NCBI GenBank assembly: GCA_963675565.2
Contig: CAXXYD010000004.1
Coordinates: 1,178,001-1,242,000 of the forward strand
Length of the DNA: 64,000 nt
Direction of reading: 5' to 3'
DNA from: JARRKU01 sp963675565
GTDB lineage: Bacteria > Desulfobacterota > Desulfobacteria > Desulfobacterales > Desulfosarcinaceae
The translations under genes and the position numbers were made by a program. Every line of letters starts with the position of its first letter. The stretch's first letter is position 1. Shown here one piece after another: positions 51,686-60,090 of this stretch. The notes beneath the pieces were generated by a model. The model did no database searches, was not told where the DNA came from, and saw only the letters and a program-made list of their open reading frames with translations.

Positions 51686-53269
51686 ATGAATGCAGACCTG
51701 TCAACCCTTCCCGATGATGCCTTGATATCCAAGAAGGATGTTATCGACCTGGAGAATAAATACCAGGAAAAGATCCACTATTTGGAAGAACGCATCCGAC
51801 TGCTGCAAAACGAAATTTTCGGTCGTAAAAGTGAAAAGCATCGTCCTGAAGATCACCGGCAACTGCCCATTTTTGAGAGCGATTCTCAACAGGATCAGAA
51901 TCAAGAGCCTTCAGTTGGTGCCATTGTCATTGCCGAACACAAGCGTAAAAAACGCGGACGCAAGCCGCTGCCGGCAGATCTGCCAAGGGTAGAGGTCATC
52001 CACGATTTACCGGAAGAAGAAAAGGTATGCGCCTGTGGTGCTCAGTTAAGCCGTATCGGTGAAGAAACCTGTGAAAAGCTTGATTATATCCCTGCCAAAG
52101 TGCGGGTGCTGCGCCATATACGGTACAAGTATGCCTGCAAATGCTGCGAGGGTGTTGAAGACGACGGTCCCACGGTTCGGATTGCACCGGCGCCTGTTCA
52201 GTTAATCCCCAAATCCAATGTAACCGATGGGCTGTTAGCTCATATTGTGATATCCAAATTTGCCGATGGCCTGCCACTGTATCGTCAGGAAAAGATCTTT
52301 TCCCGTATTGGTGTTGAATTGCCCCGGGCAACCATGGCCAATTGGATCGTTAAAGCATCCCAAATTTGTTTGCCTTTGTACGAGTTGCTGCAATATGAAA
52401 TCCGCGGCGGTCCTTTGATCAATATAGATGAGACAACATTACAGGTGCTTCAAGAACCTAATCGGGCCAACACCAGCAAATCCTATATGTGGGTATTTTG
52501 CGGTGGTGATCCAAAGCACCCCACGGTGCTGTATCAATATCATCCGACTCGTAGTGGTGAAATAGCCTTGAATTTTTTGGACGACTACCAAGGCTACATC
52601 CAGAGCGACGACTTCAATGGCTACGATTACCTGGCCCGGAAAAAGGGCATCGTTCACCTTGGCTGTTGGGCTCACACACGCCGCAAATTTTTTGATGTGG
52701 TTAAAGTCAGAAAGAAGCACCGTGGCAAACGCAACAATCCCAAAGGGTTAGCTGATCAGGCCATAGATTATATTGCCCGGTTGTATCAGATTGAAAAACA
52801 GATTCGCCAGGAGCAGCTGTCATCCGAGCAAATCTATCAACGCCGCCAGGAGCAATCCAAGCCTATTTTGAATGAGTTCAAAACCTGGCTGGATACCACT
52901 GAGCCGCTGACGCCACCAAAAGGCCTCTTGGGCAAGGCGATCAATTATGCCCTGAAAAATTGGGACAAACTGACTGTTTACACAGAAAACGGCCTGCTCA
53001 AGCCGGATAACAATGTCGCTGAAAATGCCATTCGCCCCTTTGTGGTGGGACGAAAAAACTACTTATTCGCAGGTCATCCCAACGGGGCCAATGCCGCTGC
53101 GACTTTTTATTCTCTAATCGAAACTGCTAAAGCCAATGGTATAGAACCCTTCGCCTATCTTCGTTACCTGTTTAAACAGCTGCCATTTGTCAAAGAACAA
53201 TCTGGTTACCGAAATCTGTTGCCGCAGTTCGTTACTCAGGAAAGCATCAGCTTCTCTGCTGAAAATTAA
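51686..53269 (+). CDS. tnpC: IS66 transposase TnpC
   Basis: The protein has 527 residues. A coiled coil (about 20-50, 'LENKYQEKIHYLEERIRLLQ') is followed by a zinc-binding region ('EEEKVCACGAQL', 'YACKCCEG') and the DDE transposase core with 'GGPLINIDETTLQVL' (first Asp), 'YIQSDDFNGYDYL' (second Asp) and the C-terminal 'NNVAENAIRPFVVGRKNYLF' holding the Glu. All three catalytic residues are present, so the element should be active. It ends 27 bases before the right IS end. Confidence 0.95.
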   Translation: MNADLSTLPDDALISKKDVIDLENKYQEKIHYLEERIRLLQNEIFGRKSEKHRPEDHRQLPIFESDSQQDQNQEPSVGAIVIAEHKRKKRGRKPLPADLPRVEVIHDLPEEEKVCACGAQLSRIGEETCEKLDYIPAKVRVLRHIRYKYACKCCEGVEDDGPTVRIAPAPVQLIPKSNVTDGLLAHIVISKFADGLPLYRQEKIFSRIGVELPRATMANWIVKASQICLPLYELLQYEIRGGPLINIDETTLQVLQEPNRANTSKSYMWVFCGGDPKHPTVLYQYHPTRSGEIALNFLDDYQGYIQSDDFNGYDYLARKKGIVHLGCWAHTRRKFFDVVKVRKKHRGKRNNPKGLADQAIDYIARLYQIEKQIRQEQLSSEQIYQRRQEQSKPILNEFKTWLDTTEPLTPPKGLLGKAINYALKNWDKLTVYTENGLLKPDNNVAENAIRPFVVGRKNYLFAGHPNGANAAATFYSLIETAKANGIEPFAYLRYLFKQLPFVKEQSGYRNLLPQFVTQESISFSAEN

Positions 53270-53296
53270 AATAAGTGTGGTTTATTAAACGCTTAC

Positions 53297-53304
53297 GCTA
53301 AGGC
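53297..53304. repeat. IS66 target-site duplication, right copy
   Basis: The sequence gctaaggc repeats the left copy at 50855-50862 exactly and abuts the right end of the IS. Confidence 0.9.
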
Positions 53305-53815
53305 CAATGTCACCGGGATACGTGAATGGATGGCAATCGATCTGATAACATCAACCGGCTTGCGAGTGGCTGAAGCTGCCGATCTTCGCTGCGGGGATAT
53401 TAAATGCGGTTATGGTCAAAGCGAGATTTATGTTCGAGACGGTAAAGGTAGTCGCTCCCGGACCGTCCAGATACCTGCCAGTCTCAAGAAGCACCTTGGC
53501 CACTTTCTGAAATGGAAGGAAGAGCATGGAGAGAGCGTTTCATATGATGATCACCTTTTCATTGGTCAACGTGGGCCATGGACGACTCAGGCAGTGCAGC
53601 AACTTGTAAAAAAACATTTAAAGGCGTTGGGACTGTATGAGTCAGGGAAATCAGTCCATGCATTACGCCATTCATACGCAGTCAAACTGTACCGGCAAAA
53701 AAGAGATCTAAGGGCCGTACAAAAGCAGCTGGGCCATGTTTCAATCCAAACCACGCAGATCTATGCAGACGTGACATCGGAAGATATTCAAGAGCAAATT
53801 AAAGGAATCTGGTGA
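53305..53815 (+). pseudogene. Tyrosine recombinase, catalytic 3' part (split by IS66)
   Basis: This is the continuation of the frame begun at 50696. It holds the full tyrosine recombinase catalytic domain: Arg I in 'STGLRVAEAADLRCGD', Lys-bearing strand 'VRDGKGSRSRTVQIP', the H-x-x-R box 'HALRHSYAVKL', 'VQKQLGHVSIQTT' and the nucleophile Tyr in 'QIYADV'. An ATG at 53330 could start a 161-residue catalytic fragment, but it lacks the first helix. The enzyme resembles short XerD-type recombinases and is distinct from the integrase at 38674. It may be the mobility gene of an inner element. Confidence 0.85.
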
Positions 53816-53818
53816 ATA

Positions 53819-54139
53819 ATGAATCGTCGATATGTTATCAAGAAGATTATTACAACAGCGGTAAGCTTTACCATCGGTATACCACTTGTTTTAGAATTTC
53901 AATTTTACGTTAGCCATTGTGACGATAATAAATATAAAATTGATAAAAAGAAGAAGAATCTATCATTCGTTGCAATCATCGAAAAAACAATAGATCACCT
54001 TTATATAAAAGACGGTTTCGTTGATCTGGTAACGCTTTCGACAGAATTATTACAGAATGGCCAACTTGAAATGATCGGTGGAATGGAAAATCTACTTTAC
54101 ATAATTGATCGCTATAATCTTTACGGCAGACTGAACTAA
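53819..54139 (+). CDS. Hypothetical small protein with N-terminal hydrophobic segment
   Basis: The protein has 106 residues and starts four bases after the recombinase stop, so it was probably co-transcribed with it. Residues 10-28 ('IITTAVSFTIGIPLVLEF') are hydrophobic, then a basic patch 'KIDKKKKN' and a helical part ending 'GGMENLLYIIDRYNLYGRL'. The first ten residues are basic, so a membrane anchor or weak signal is possible. No family is recognised. Confidence 0.5.
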   Translation: MNRRYVIKKIITTAVSFTIGIPLVLEFQFYVSHCDDNKYKIDKKKKNLSFVAIIEKTIDHLYIKDGFVDLVTLSTELLQNGQLEMIGGMENLLYIIDRYNLYGRLN

Positions 54140-54229
54140 ACGTCATTAGATAGAAGCAACTCTTGCTATGCCGCTCTGGACTATTCCAGGCGGCTTTTGT
54201 TTTTTAATGTATCGATAAAGGAGAAAACC

Positions 54230-54547
54230 ATGTGGAACGAACCATCGAAGAAAGACTTGCAGAAAATTGGGATTCCGAAACTGTACGATGATGAAGAAAC
54301 CCCGCTTAAAGACAAACTGATTTTTGGTCACTTTTTCATCGGTGCATGTGATTGGTTCATTGCAGAGTGGGATGGTGACGATTTGTTCTTTGGATATGCG
54401 AACCTGGGTGATGATCAATGCGCCGAGTGGGGGTATGTATCCTTAAGCGAACTAAAATCGCTAAATATTAATGGTTTTGAAATTGAGTTCGATGCTTATT
54501 GGCGAGTAAAACCAGCCAAAGAAATCTCTAAAATAATCTTTCGATAA
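54230..54547 (+). CDS. DUF2958-family protein
   Basis: From ATG 54230, with aaaggag ten bases upstream, the protein has 105 residues. The pattern 'FIGACDWFIAEWDGDDLFFG' then 'YANLGDDQCAEWGYVSLSEL' and a final 'EFDAYWRVKP' is that of DUF2958 proteins, which are frequent on plasmids and integrative elements. Their function is unknown. The kinase-like gene follows 31 bases later on the same strand. Confidence 0.8.
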   Translation: MWNEPSKKDLQKIGIPKLYDDEETPLKDKLIFGHFFIGACDWFIAEWDGDDLFFGYANLGDDQCAEWGYVSLSELKSLNINGFEIEFDAYWRVKPAKEISKIIFR

Positions 54548-54578
54548 TAAATTTTTGCTATGGATAGGAAAGTGCTGA

Positions 54579-55418
54579 ATGAAAAAGGGTTTTCGATTTG
54601 GCGGAAAGATCTCATACAAAGTGCTCGATTTGATTGGAAGTGGGTGGGAAAGTGAAGTTTATGCGGTACTCAGCAGCCGTAACGAATTGAAGGCTGCCAA
54701 GATAACACCCATCAGCGAAGAAACTATAAACTATTGTTCCAGTTATAGCCGTAGCGATTTCGACCTACGACGAAGCCACCCATTTAAACCGTTACCGGCA
54801 AAATGGTATTCGTGTGCCGGCGATGACCTCAAGAATGAGGTGTTAGACGCATTGAAAATGCTAAAACAGCAACATGCATTGCATTCGCAATTAGTGCGGA
54901 GAAAGTTGCCGTGCCTGATGATACCGCCCTTACAAGATTTTGGGTTGGTATTGTTGCCATCGGACAATGGGTTGGTACCGGCTACCTATGAAATATATCC
55001 GCTTGTGCAGGGGCAAACGCTAAAGGGCCTGCTTGATAACCTGAACGACGTGAACCTGATGCAGTCTTTCCTAAACACCGGGCGGGTGAGGTCTGGATTA
55101 AACACCAAGGATTCGTACCGGAGGTTGGCAGACATGGTTGAACAACAGTTAACTAAGGGCATCGAATGCCTATACAAGAACGGGTTCGCTGTCGCCGAAG
55201 CTGATTTGCATCCGTCGAACATACTGTTTGGCTCTATAGACCATGGGGAAAACAGGGTCTACCTTATAGACAATCGGCTATGCGAAACAGGTTTCGGCAA
55301 TGAAAAAAGCCAACTTATAGATGAAATCAAATTTTTAGACAATAGAATTGGCAATTGGCATAGAAACAATTTGATTTTAAATGCATATTTTGAGGGGCTA
55401 ATCAAAGATTTAACTTAA
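54579..55418 (+). CDS. Atypical protein-kinase-like protein
   Basis: The protein has 279 residues. A kinase fold is indicated by a Gly-rich loop 'IGSGWESEVYAV' (20-30), K41 in 'KAAKIT', an acidic hinge 'YEIYPLVQGQTLKGLL', a catalytic loop 'VAEADLHPSNILFG' (D209, N214; the usual HRD is EAD) and a DFG-like 'YLIDNRL' (D231). The catalytic residues are therefore retained although the HRD and DFG motifs are altered, much as in RIO, ABC1 or aminoglycoside kinases. No membrane part is seen. It may phosphorylate a protein or small molecule. Neighbouring protease and lipoprotein genes have no proven link. Confidence 0.65.
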   Translation: MKKGFRFGGKISYKVLDLIGSGWESEVYAVLSSRNELKAAKITPISEETINYCSSYSRSDFDLRRSHPFKPLPAKWYSCAGDDLKNEVLDALKMLKQQHALHSQLVRRKLPCLMIPPLQDFGLVLLPSDNGLVPATYEIYPLVQGQTLKGLLDNLNDVNLMQSFLNTGRVRSGLNTKDSYRRLADMVEQQLTKGIECLYKNGFAVAEADLHPSNILFGSIDHGENRVYLIDNRLCETGFGNEKSQLIDEIKFLDNRIGNWHRNNLILNAYFEGLIKDLT

Positions 55419-55869
55419 CTGTCTAATTATATATACAATAATAGCATTTCACTATTTGTTCTATAAGAATTAATTTCTATTGCCTTTCTAACCACTTATA
55501 CATATTGGAGCTTGACTTTATTTTAATTTTTTACGTATATTTAAGATATACATGATTGATCCATCCTGATTCATGCTAATTTTCAATTATTTCCATTTGC
55601 CTGATCTTCACTGGTTCCACAGCTGTACAACTGGATTGTGGCTTGTTTCCATTGTAATTACCGAATGACTTATAAAACACCTGGTTTCTAAATTGCCTGA
55701 GTTGTATCTGACTTTTCTAGAATCGATTATACCCGAACATCATATTAGTAATGCCTGTGGATGCACCTTTGCTAACCCAAGAGAATGATTCGGACTTTTG
55801 CATTAATGGGACAAAGTGGTGTTCGTTTTATATAGAAAAAAAACAAAATTCTATGTTCTGAGGTGTGCT
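55419..55869. other. AT-rich intergenic region
   Basis: About 450 bases without a supported gene. It must contain the promoter of the protease gene at 55870; no clear -35/-10 pair stands out. The protease frame is open for 18 codons upstream of the chosen ATG, but that part is basic and lacks a ribosome site. Confidence 0.4.
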
Positions 55870-57324
55870 ATGAAATATTTACCTATTTTTATAATAATTG
55901 CCGCCACAGCTACTTCTGTTTCCGTATACTCAGAGATGAACAATTTAGATAAAGGCACCCTTAATAAAAATATATTCATATCAATCAGAGATATTTCTCT
56001 CTTAGATAAAATAAATAAAGACTATATTGGCTTCGGTTCAAGTTCGAGTAGCTTTGGAGGAGGTTCAGGTGGCTACGGCGGAGGTTCAGGTGGCTACTGC
56101 GGAGGTTCAGGTGGCTACTGCGGAGGTTCAGGTGGCTACGGCGGAGGTTCAGGTGGCTACGGCAGCGGTTCAGGTTCACCGTCTGCACCTTCAGGTTCAC
56201 CGTCTGCACCTTCAGGCTCACCGTCTGCACCTTCAGGTTCACCGTCTGCACCTTCAGGTTCACCGTCTGCTCCTTCAGGCTTACCGTCTGTGCCTTCAGG
56301 CTTACCGTCTGTGCCTCAGAGCCCTGATGTTTCTTTTCCTGAAATTTCAACGTCCCCCAGCGTAGTTAGACTTTCTCCGATTTTTAATGGAAGAATAGAA
56401 ACTTTAATAACTAAAACGAATAGTGGTATAATTGATCAAAAACCTTTTGTCGATCCAGAAAAATTTTGTGTTTATTGTAATGAGACTGAAGGTCCAGGGC
56501 TTGGAGGAGCAGTAATACCAATATTTGGGCTTGAATCACCAGATTTAATCCAGAACGGTGGCTCATCAAGTACAGGCGATAATGAAAGCCTTATGGCGGA
56601 AAATCATGTTCGCAGCGTTTTAGAACTTTACAAATCAAAAAAATTACAATTAGGTAATCAAATTTTGATTATTGAATCAAAGGCAGATAAATTTTCAGAT
56701 GACATAAAAGGAAATGGCGTTTTAGTAAAAGACAATGCAATTTTAACTGCTCGTCATGTAGCTGAATCGATATCCGAAAATCCATCTTTATTTAAGATAT
56801 TGTTAATAGGGCCTCTAGATAAACGTGTTTATAATGTTGTGGAATACTCACATGTGAAATATTTAAATGAACTGAACAACCCGGATTTAGCTATAATCTT
56901 TATAAAAGAGAATACACTGCCATTTGAAATACCAATCCCGAAGAAATGCGTAATACCTCAGAATATTAAAACCACAATCTTCTCATTCGGTGCAGCTGAG
57001 TACGGTGATTTGCCAAGAGTGGCAACAGGTATAGTTACAACGAAGGTAAAAGATATAGATTTGTCGAAAGGCCTAAAGAGTTTACTTCTTACAAGCTTTG
57101 GTACTAATCTCAGATCCTTTCCATCATTATCTGGTTCTCCAGTATTTTCGATAGATAGTGGTGAGTTAATAGGTATAATAGCGTCTGGAAGCAAATTTTA
57201 CGTAGAAACTGGATCACGGGTGCACCATGTTACGGATGAAACAAAATGGGACTCATTTGAAGACTGGACTTGGGTGGTACCGCTATGGCAATATTGGGAT
57301 GAAATCGAATCGATTATTTCATAA
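55870..57324 (+). CDS. Secreted trypsin-like serine protease with Gly and Pro/Ser repeats
   Basis: From ATG 55870 (gaggtg upstream) the protein has 484 residues. Residues 1-22 form a signal peptide ('YLPIFIIIAATATSVSVYS'). After 30 residues comes a Gly-rich block of GGSGGY units (about 62-102), then SPSAPSG and LPSVPSG units (about 103-150). The protease domain shows H296 ('LTARHVAES'), D339 ('NNPDLAIIF') and S421 in 'LSGSPVF', the trypsin-type triad, with a typical 'GELIGIIASG' strand after it. It should act outside the cytoplasm. The repeats probably form a flexible linker or surface stalk. A lipoprotein gene follows 28 bases after the stop. Confidence 0.75.
   Translation: MKYLPIFIIIAATATSVSVYSEMNNLDKGTLNKNIFISIRDISLLDKINKDYIGFGSSSSSFGGGSGGYGGGSGGYCGGSGGYCGGSGGYGGGSGGYGSGSGSPSAPSGSPSAPSGSPSAPSGSPSAPSGSPSAPSGLPSVPSGLPSVPQSPDVSFPEISTSPSVVRLSPIFNGRIETLITKTNSGIIDQKPFVDPEKFCVYCNETEGPGLGGAVIPIFGLESPDLIQNGGSSSTGDNESLMAENHVRSVLELYKSKKLQLGNQILIIESKADKFSDDIKGNGVLVKDNAILTARHVAESISENPSLFKILLIGPLDKRVYNVVEYSHVKYLNELNNPDLAIIFIKENTLPFEIPIPKKCVIPQNIKTTIFSFGAAEYGDLPRVATGIVTTKVKDIDLSKGLKSLLLTSFGTNLRSFPSLSGSPVFSIDSGELIGIIASGSKFYVETGSRVHHVTDETKWDSFEDWTWVVPLWQYWDEIESIIS
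56030..56318 (+). repeat. In-frame tandem repeats, two unit types
   Basis: Two adjoining minisatellites lie in the protease gene. The first is about six copies of an 18-base unit (ggaggttcaggtggctac plus variants), coding GGSGGY. The second is about seven copies of a 21-base unit (tcaccgtctgcaccttcagg plus one base), coding SPSAPSG or LPSVPSG. Units differ by few substitutions, so copy number could change by slippage or recombination without breaking the frame. Confidence 0.85.
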
Positions 57325-57352
57325 TTAAAATCAAATTATTTTGGAGGGGAAG

Positions 57353-57913
57353 ATGAGAAAAACAAACTCAAGAATGAATCAGCCCTATGTCTTGTTTCCA
57401 CTTTTAATATGGATGGTTGTCAGTATTGTATCATGTGCAACGAATAGTTTTAAAGAGTATAAGTTGTCGGATGGTAGGGTAGTATTAGGTCTTAGAAACA
57501 TTGAAGATGTATACCCAGTCTACGCTGCCACTTATAAATCAGAATTTGATCTTACTTTAAAACTTAAAGAAGAAATTTTAGATACAACTATAGGGGGTAA
57601 GCATGAGAGAGATATAAAAAGTATGTATGAAACTCTTGATAGATTAAATATGGATACAAGAAATATGTTGACTTCAGGGTATTCAACTTTGTTAGCATCG
57701 TTATCGGTTGCATCAAGCTATGATGAACGAGAAAAAGCGATGGAGAGATGGGATAAAATACAACAAAATATTGTAGTTCTTACTAAAGAATTGAGAAAAA
57801 TAAATCAACAATCTGTGGCAGCTCAAACAAAGATATCTAGCACAGAGTGGGATAAGTTAATTAATCAAGTCGACCAACTAAAACAAAAATCAAATGATTT
57901 AGAAATTAAATAA
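57353..57913 (+). CDS. Putative lipoprotein with coiled coil
   Basis: From ATG 57353, preceded by ggagggga, the protein has 186 residues. The N-terminus is a lipoprotein signal with lipobox 'VSIVSC' (Cys near residue 30). The mature part contains 'YKLSDGRVVLGLRNIEDVYP' and a C-terminal coiled coil rich in Lys, Gln and Asn ('LINQVDQLKQKSNDLEI'). It would be attached to a membrane on the periplasmic side. It lies 28 bases after the protease gene, so the two are probably one operon and may act together outside the cytoplasm. No family is recognised. Confidence 0.6.
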   Translation: MRKTNSRMNQPYVLFPLLIWMVVSIVSCATNSFKEYKLSDGRVVLGLRNIEDVYPVYAATYKSEFDLTLKLKEEILDTTIGGKHERDIKSMYETLDRLNMDTRNMLTSGYSTLLASLSVASSYDEREKAMERWDKIQQNIVVLTKELRKINQQSVAAQTKISSTEWDKLINQVDQLKQKSNDLEIK

Positions 57914-58264
57914 AATAGCTTCTTCAACCTATTTCTAAATTATAACTATCTATAATTAGAATAATTTAATACAAGATTTTTATTCATTAGATAATGACTA
58001 TATAAAAACTAAATTATTTCATTATTTAAAGTTTTATAAAATGTAACTTGTTGAATTAAATCTACCTCAATTTTATGACATGGCAGTCAAGCTTTTTATA
58101 CCTAAATGATACAAGTTCTGGAGCATTATCGGAAACTATCTTTGCCATTAATTTTTTGCAGTCCATCTAAACTCTCGCCTATATGTGCTGCAAGTATAAC
58201 ACACTGAAATAAACCTGCCTTAGCAACAATTACCGATTTTTAGGTAGCTCTTAGGTATCAAAGA
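57914..58264. other. AT-rich intergenic region
   Basis: About 350 bases between convergent genes. No gene, clear terminator or repeat is supported. Confidence 0.4.
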
Positions 58265-59146
58265 TCAATAAAAATCTGTAGGAACCTCCACCGGCATCAC
58301 TCTCCCTGCCACCCTCTGCAACCATATAGCGCACTGTTCCATCCCCCCAGGTATCAATGGTTGAATCGATGCAATCTTTAAAAATAAATCCTCGTACTGG
58401 CTATCACCTGACAGAAAAATCAATGCGAAATGCACCCGACGCATTATCAGCTTAAAAAGCCGGTAGCTGTCCATGGCCTTTTCTATCTCAGCCGGAATCC
58501 GTTGGATACCGGTCCATGGCCCCTTAAAAATCCTCAAATAATCCGTAATCAATTCAATCAGACTCCCCTCGTTTTGTTCAAGCATCGAATAAATATAGAA
58601 TTTCAGTATATCAACGGCTTCCACTCGTGTGTTGTCATCATTGATGAAGGCTTGCCAGCATGACCTTTTTAGTAGCGTAGACTCGAACTGGAGCTGGTTG
58701 AGCGGAAGGATCTTGCTAAGCATAGGGAACTTCTTTGTCTCGCAGGAACGGTGTACCATCCAGACTATGCTTGGTTGGCCCTCCAATAGCTGGTACTCAC
58801 GGGAGCCAAAGCCATGAACAACAGCGGCTTCCGTTAACCGGCAGGTCACGATGTCTGGATTTATGCATAGGAGCGGTTCCTCGCATGTATTTTCAATGTC
58901 ATCGTCGGCCATGCAGGTTCGGCAGTAGGAAGCAGAGCGATAGATGCTTTGCATCAGGTTCCGGGTCTCTTGGAGCAGGACGGCTATCTCAATGCAGGCC
59001 TTCGGTTGTACAATGTGGCCGGCGTCCTCAGCCAAATGTATCTGTTTGGCTAACTCATCGATGGAATTGTACTCTGGAAAAATTATTTGATCTTTTGATT
59101 CTGTAGATGATGCCAGCAATCCCATTTTTTTATTGAAAGGTCTCAT
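58265..59146 (-). CDS. Hypothetical protein with cysteine cluster
   Basis: From ATG 59144-59146, with aaggaggat upstream, the protein has 293 residues; the frame stays open further upstream but without a ribosome site. A Cys-rich segment 'YCRTCMADDDIENTCEEPLL' with further Cys at 'LLCINPDIVTC' (about 95-125) could bind zinc. The rest is mostly helical ('ILKFYIYSMLEQNEGSLIEL'). No signal peptide or membrane helix is seen and no domain is recognised. It is divergent from the HEPN-like/ATPase pair, with about 220 bases between. Confidence 0.5.
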   Translation of the reverse strand: MRPFNKKMGLLASSTESKDQIIFPEYNSIDELAKQIHLAEDAGHIVQPKACIEIAVLLQETRNLMQSIYRSASYCRTCMADDDIENTCEEPLLCINPDIVTCRLTEAAVVHGFGSREYQLLEGQPSIVWMVHRSCETKKFPMLSKILPLNQLQFESTLLKRSCWQAFINDDNTRVEAVDILKFYIYSMLEQNEGSLIELITDYLRIFKGPWTGIQRIPAEIEKAMDSYRLFKLIMRRVHFALIFLSGDSQYEDLFLKIASIQPLIPGGMEQCAIWLQRVAGRVMPVEVPTDFY

Positions 59147-59367
59147 GTCATCCTCCTTGATCAGTTTTTGGTTGCAATTTATTAATATCATTAATAAACT
59201 GATACAAGGAGTGGTATTATAATGAATAATCATCGACCCATTATAATATAAACCCTGGCCAATAAGGAGAAACGTTAAATAGATGTTATTTTGATATCAA
59301 ATACTCTTATTTTTTCTGAAAATTAGCATTTAATTTTAGTAACTATTAATATGGCTGGGGCTTGCTA

Positions 59368-60090
59368 ATGGAAAAAGAATATTATCAAGAATTATACAGT
59401 AAATGCGGAGATATACTTTCTGAGTGTTTTGAAGAAGAATATGTATCTATAATGAGAAAAAATCACCATTATCTGCTTGATATAAATAAATGGTTAGAAG
59501 CTATAGATGGCAGATATGAAAAGATTTTGCTTGAATCTGCATGTCAAGAATATCAATATTCCTTATTATCCTTACTACAGGGCCAATATCGACATTCATT
59601 TATGTCATTACGCTTGTTTTTTGAACTTACATTATCTTCGATTTATTTTTCGTCTAATGAATATGAATTTAGACTGTGGACCCGCAATGAAAAGGATATT
59701 AATTGGAAACAATTAGTCGATAAACAAAAGGGAGTGCTGTCTAAATCTTTCATAAGAGTATTCTTTGAAGATATTGCTGATGAAAGTGTTCATTTTCAAA
59801 CTATCGCAGAAAAAGTTTATCGTGAATGTTCAGAATATGTTCATGGAAATGCTAAGACATACGAATTAATTTCAAATGAGCTTAAATTTTCGGATGAAAT
59901 ATTTAGGGTTTGGCATGAAAAATCTACAAATATCTATTTTGTTGTTTTGTTTGCTCTATGTTCAAGATATTTAGGCGTCTTAGACAAAGTGCATGTTGAC
60001 AAATTAGAATCTATGATCACTGATGAACTTTCTCATTTAAGTGCTATTCAGGCTTTTTTTAGCAGTGATTTAGCGTCGGAGACTGAATAA
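59368..60090 (+). CDS. HEPN-like protein of a two-gene system
   Basis: From ATG 59368 the protein has 240 residues and is mostly helical. It contains 'RHSFMSLRLFFELTLSSIYF' and, near residues 152-159, 'RECSEYVHG', which fits the R-x(4-6)-H motif of HEPN ribonucleases. The 'YVHGN' ending is typical of HEPN or DUF5677-like helical proteins. Its stop overlaps the start of the ATPase gene by one base (taatg), so the two are translationally coupled. A toxin or effector controlled by the ATPase is a plausible reading but is inferred from motif and arrangement only. Confidence 0.55.
   Translation: MEKEYYQELYSKCGDILSECFEEEYVSIMRKNHHYLLDINKWLEAIDGRYEKILLESACQEYQYSLLSLLQGQYRHSFMSLRLFFELTLSSIYFSSNEYEFRLWTRNEKDINWKQLVDKQKGVLSKSFIRVFFEDIADESVHFQTIAEKVYRECSEYVHGNAKTYELISNELKFSDEIFRVWHEKSTNIYFVVLFALCSRYLGVLDKVHVDKLESMITDELSHLSAIQAFFSSDLASETE

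Larger units (their letters stand above)
50863..53296 (+). mobile_element. Complete IS66-family insertion sequence
   Basis: The 2434-base element begins gtaatcgtaaatttaacc and ends ggtttattaaacgcttac; read inward the ends match at about 13 of 18 positions, giving the terminal inverted repeats. It carries the three IS66 genes tnpA, tnpB and tnpC in order, all intact, and is flanked by the perfect 8-base duplication gctaaggc. It is inserted in a tyrosine recombinase gene in the same orientation. The perfect duplication and intact genes suggest a recent insertion. Confidence 0.95.

Noticed and set aside
56030..56318. CRISPR-like regular repeats
   Set aside because: The units are contiguous with no unique spacers, stay in frame with the protease gene and code simple peptide repeats.
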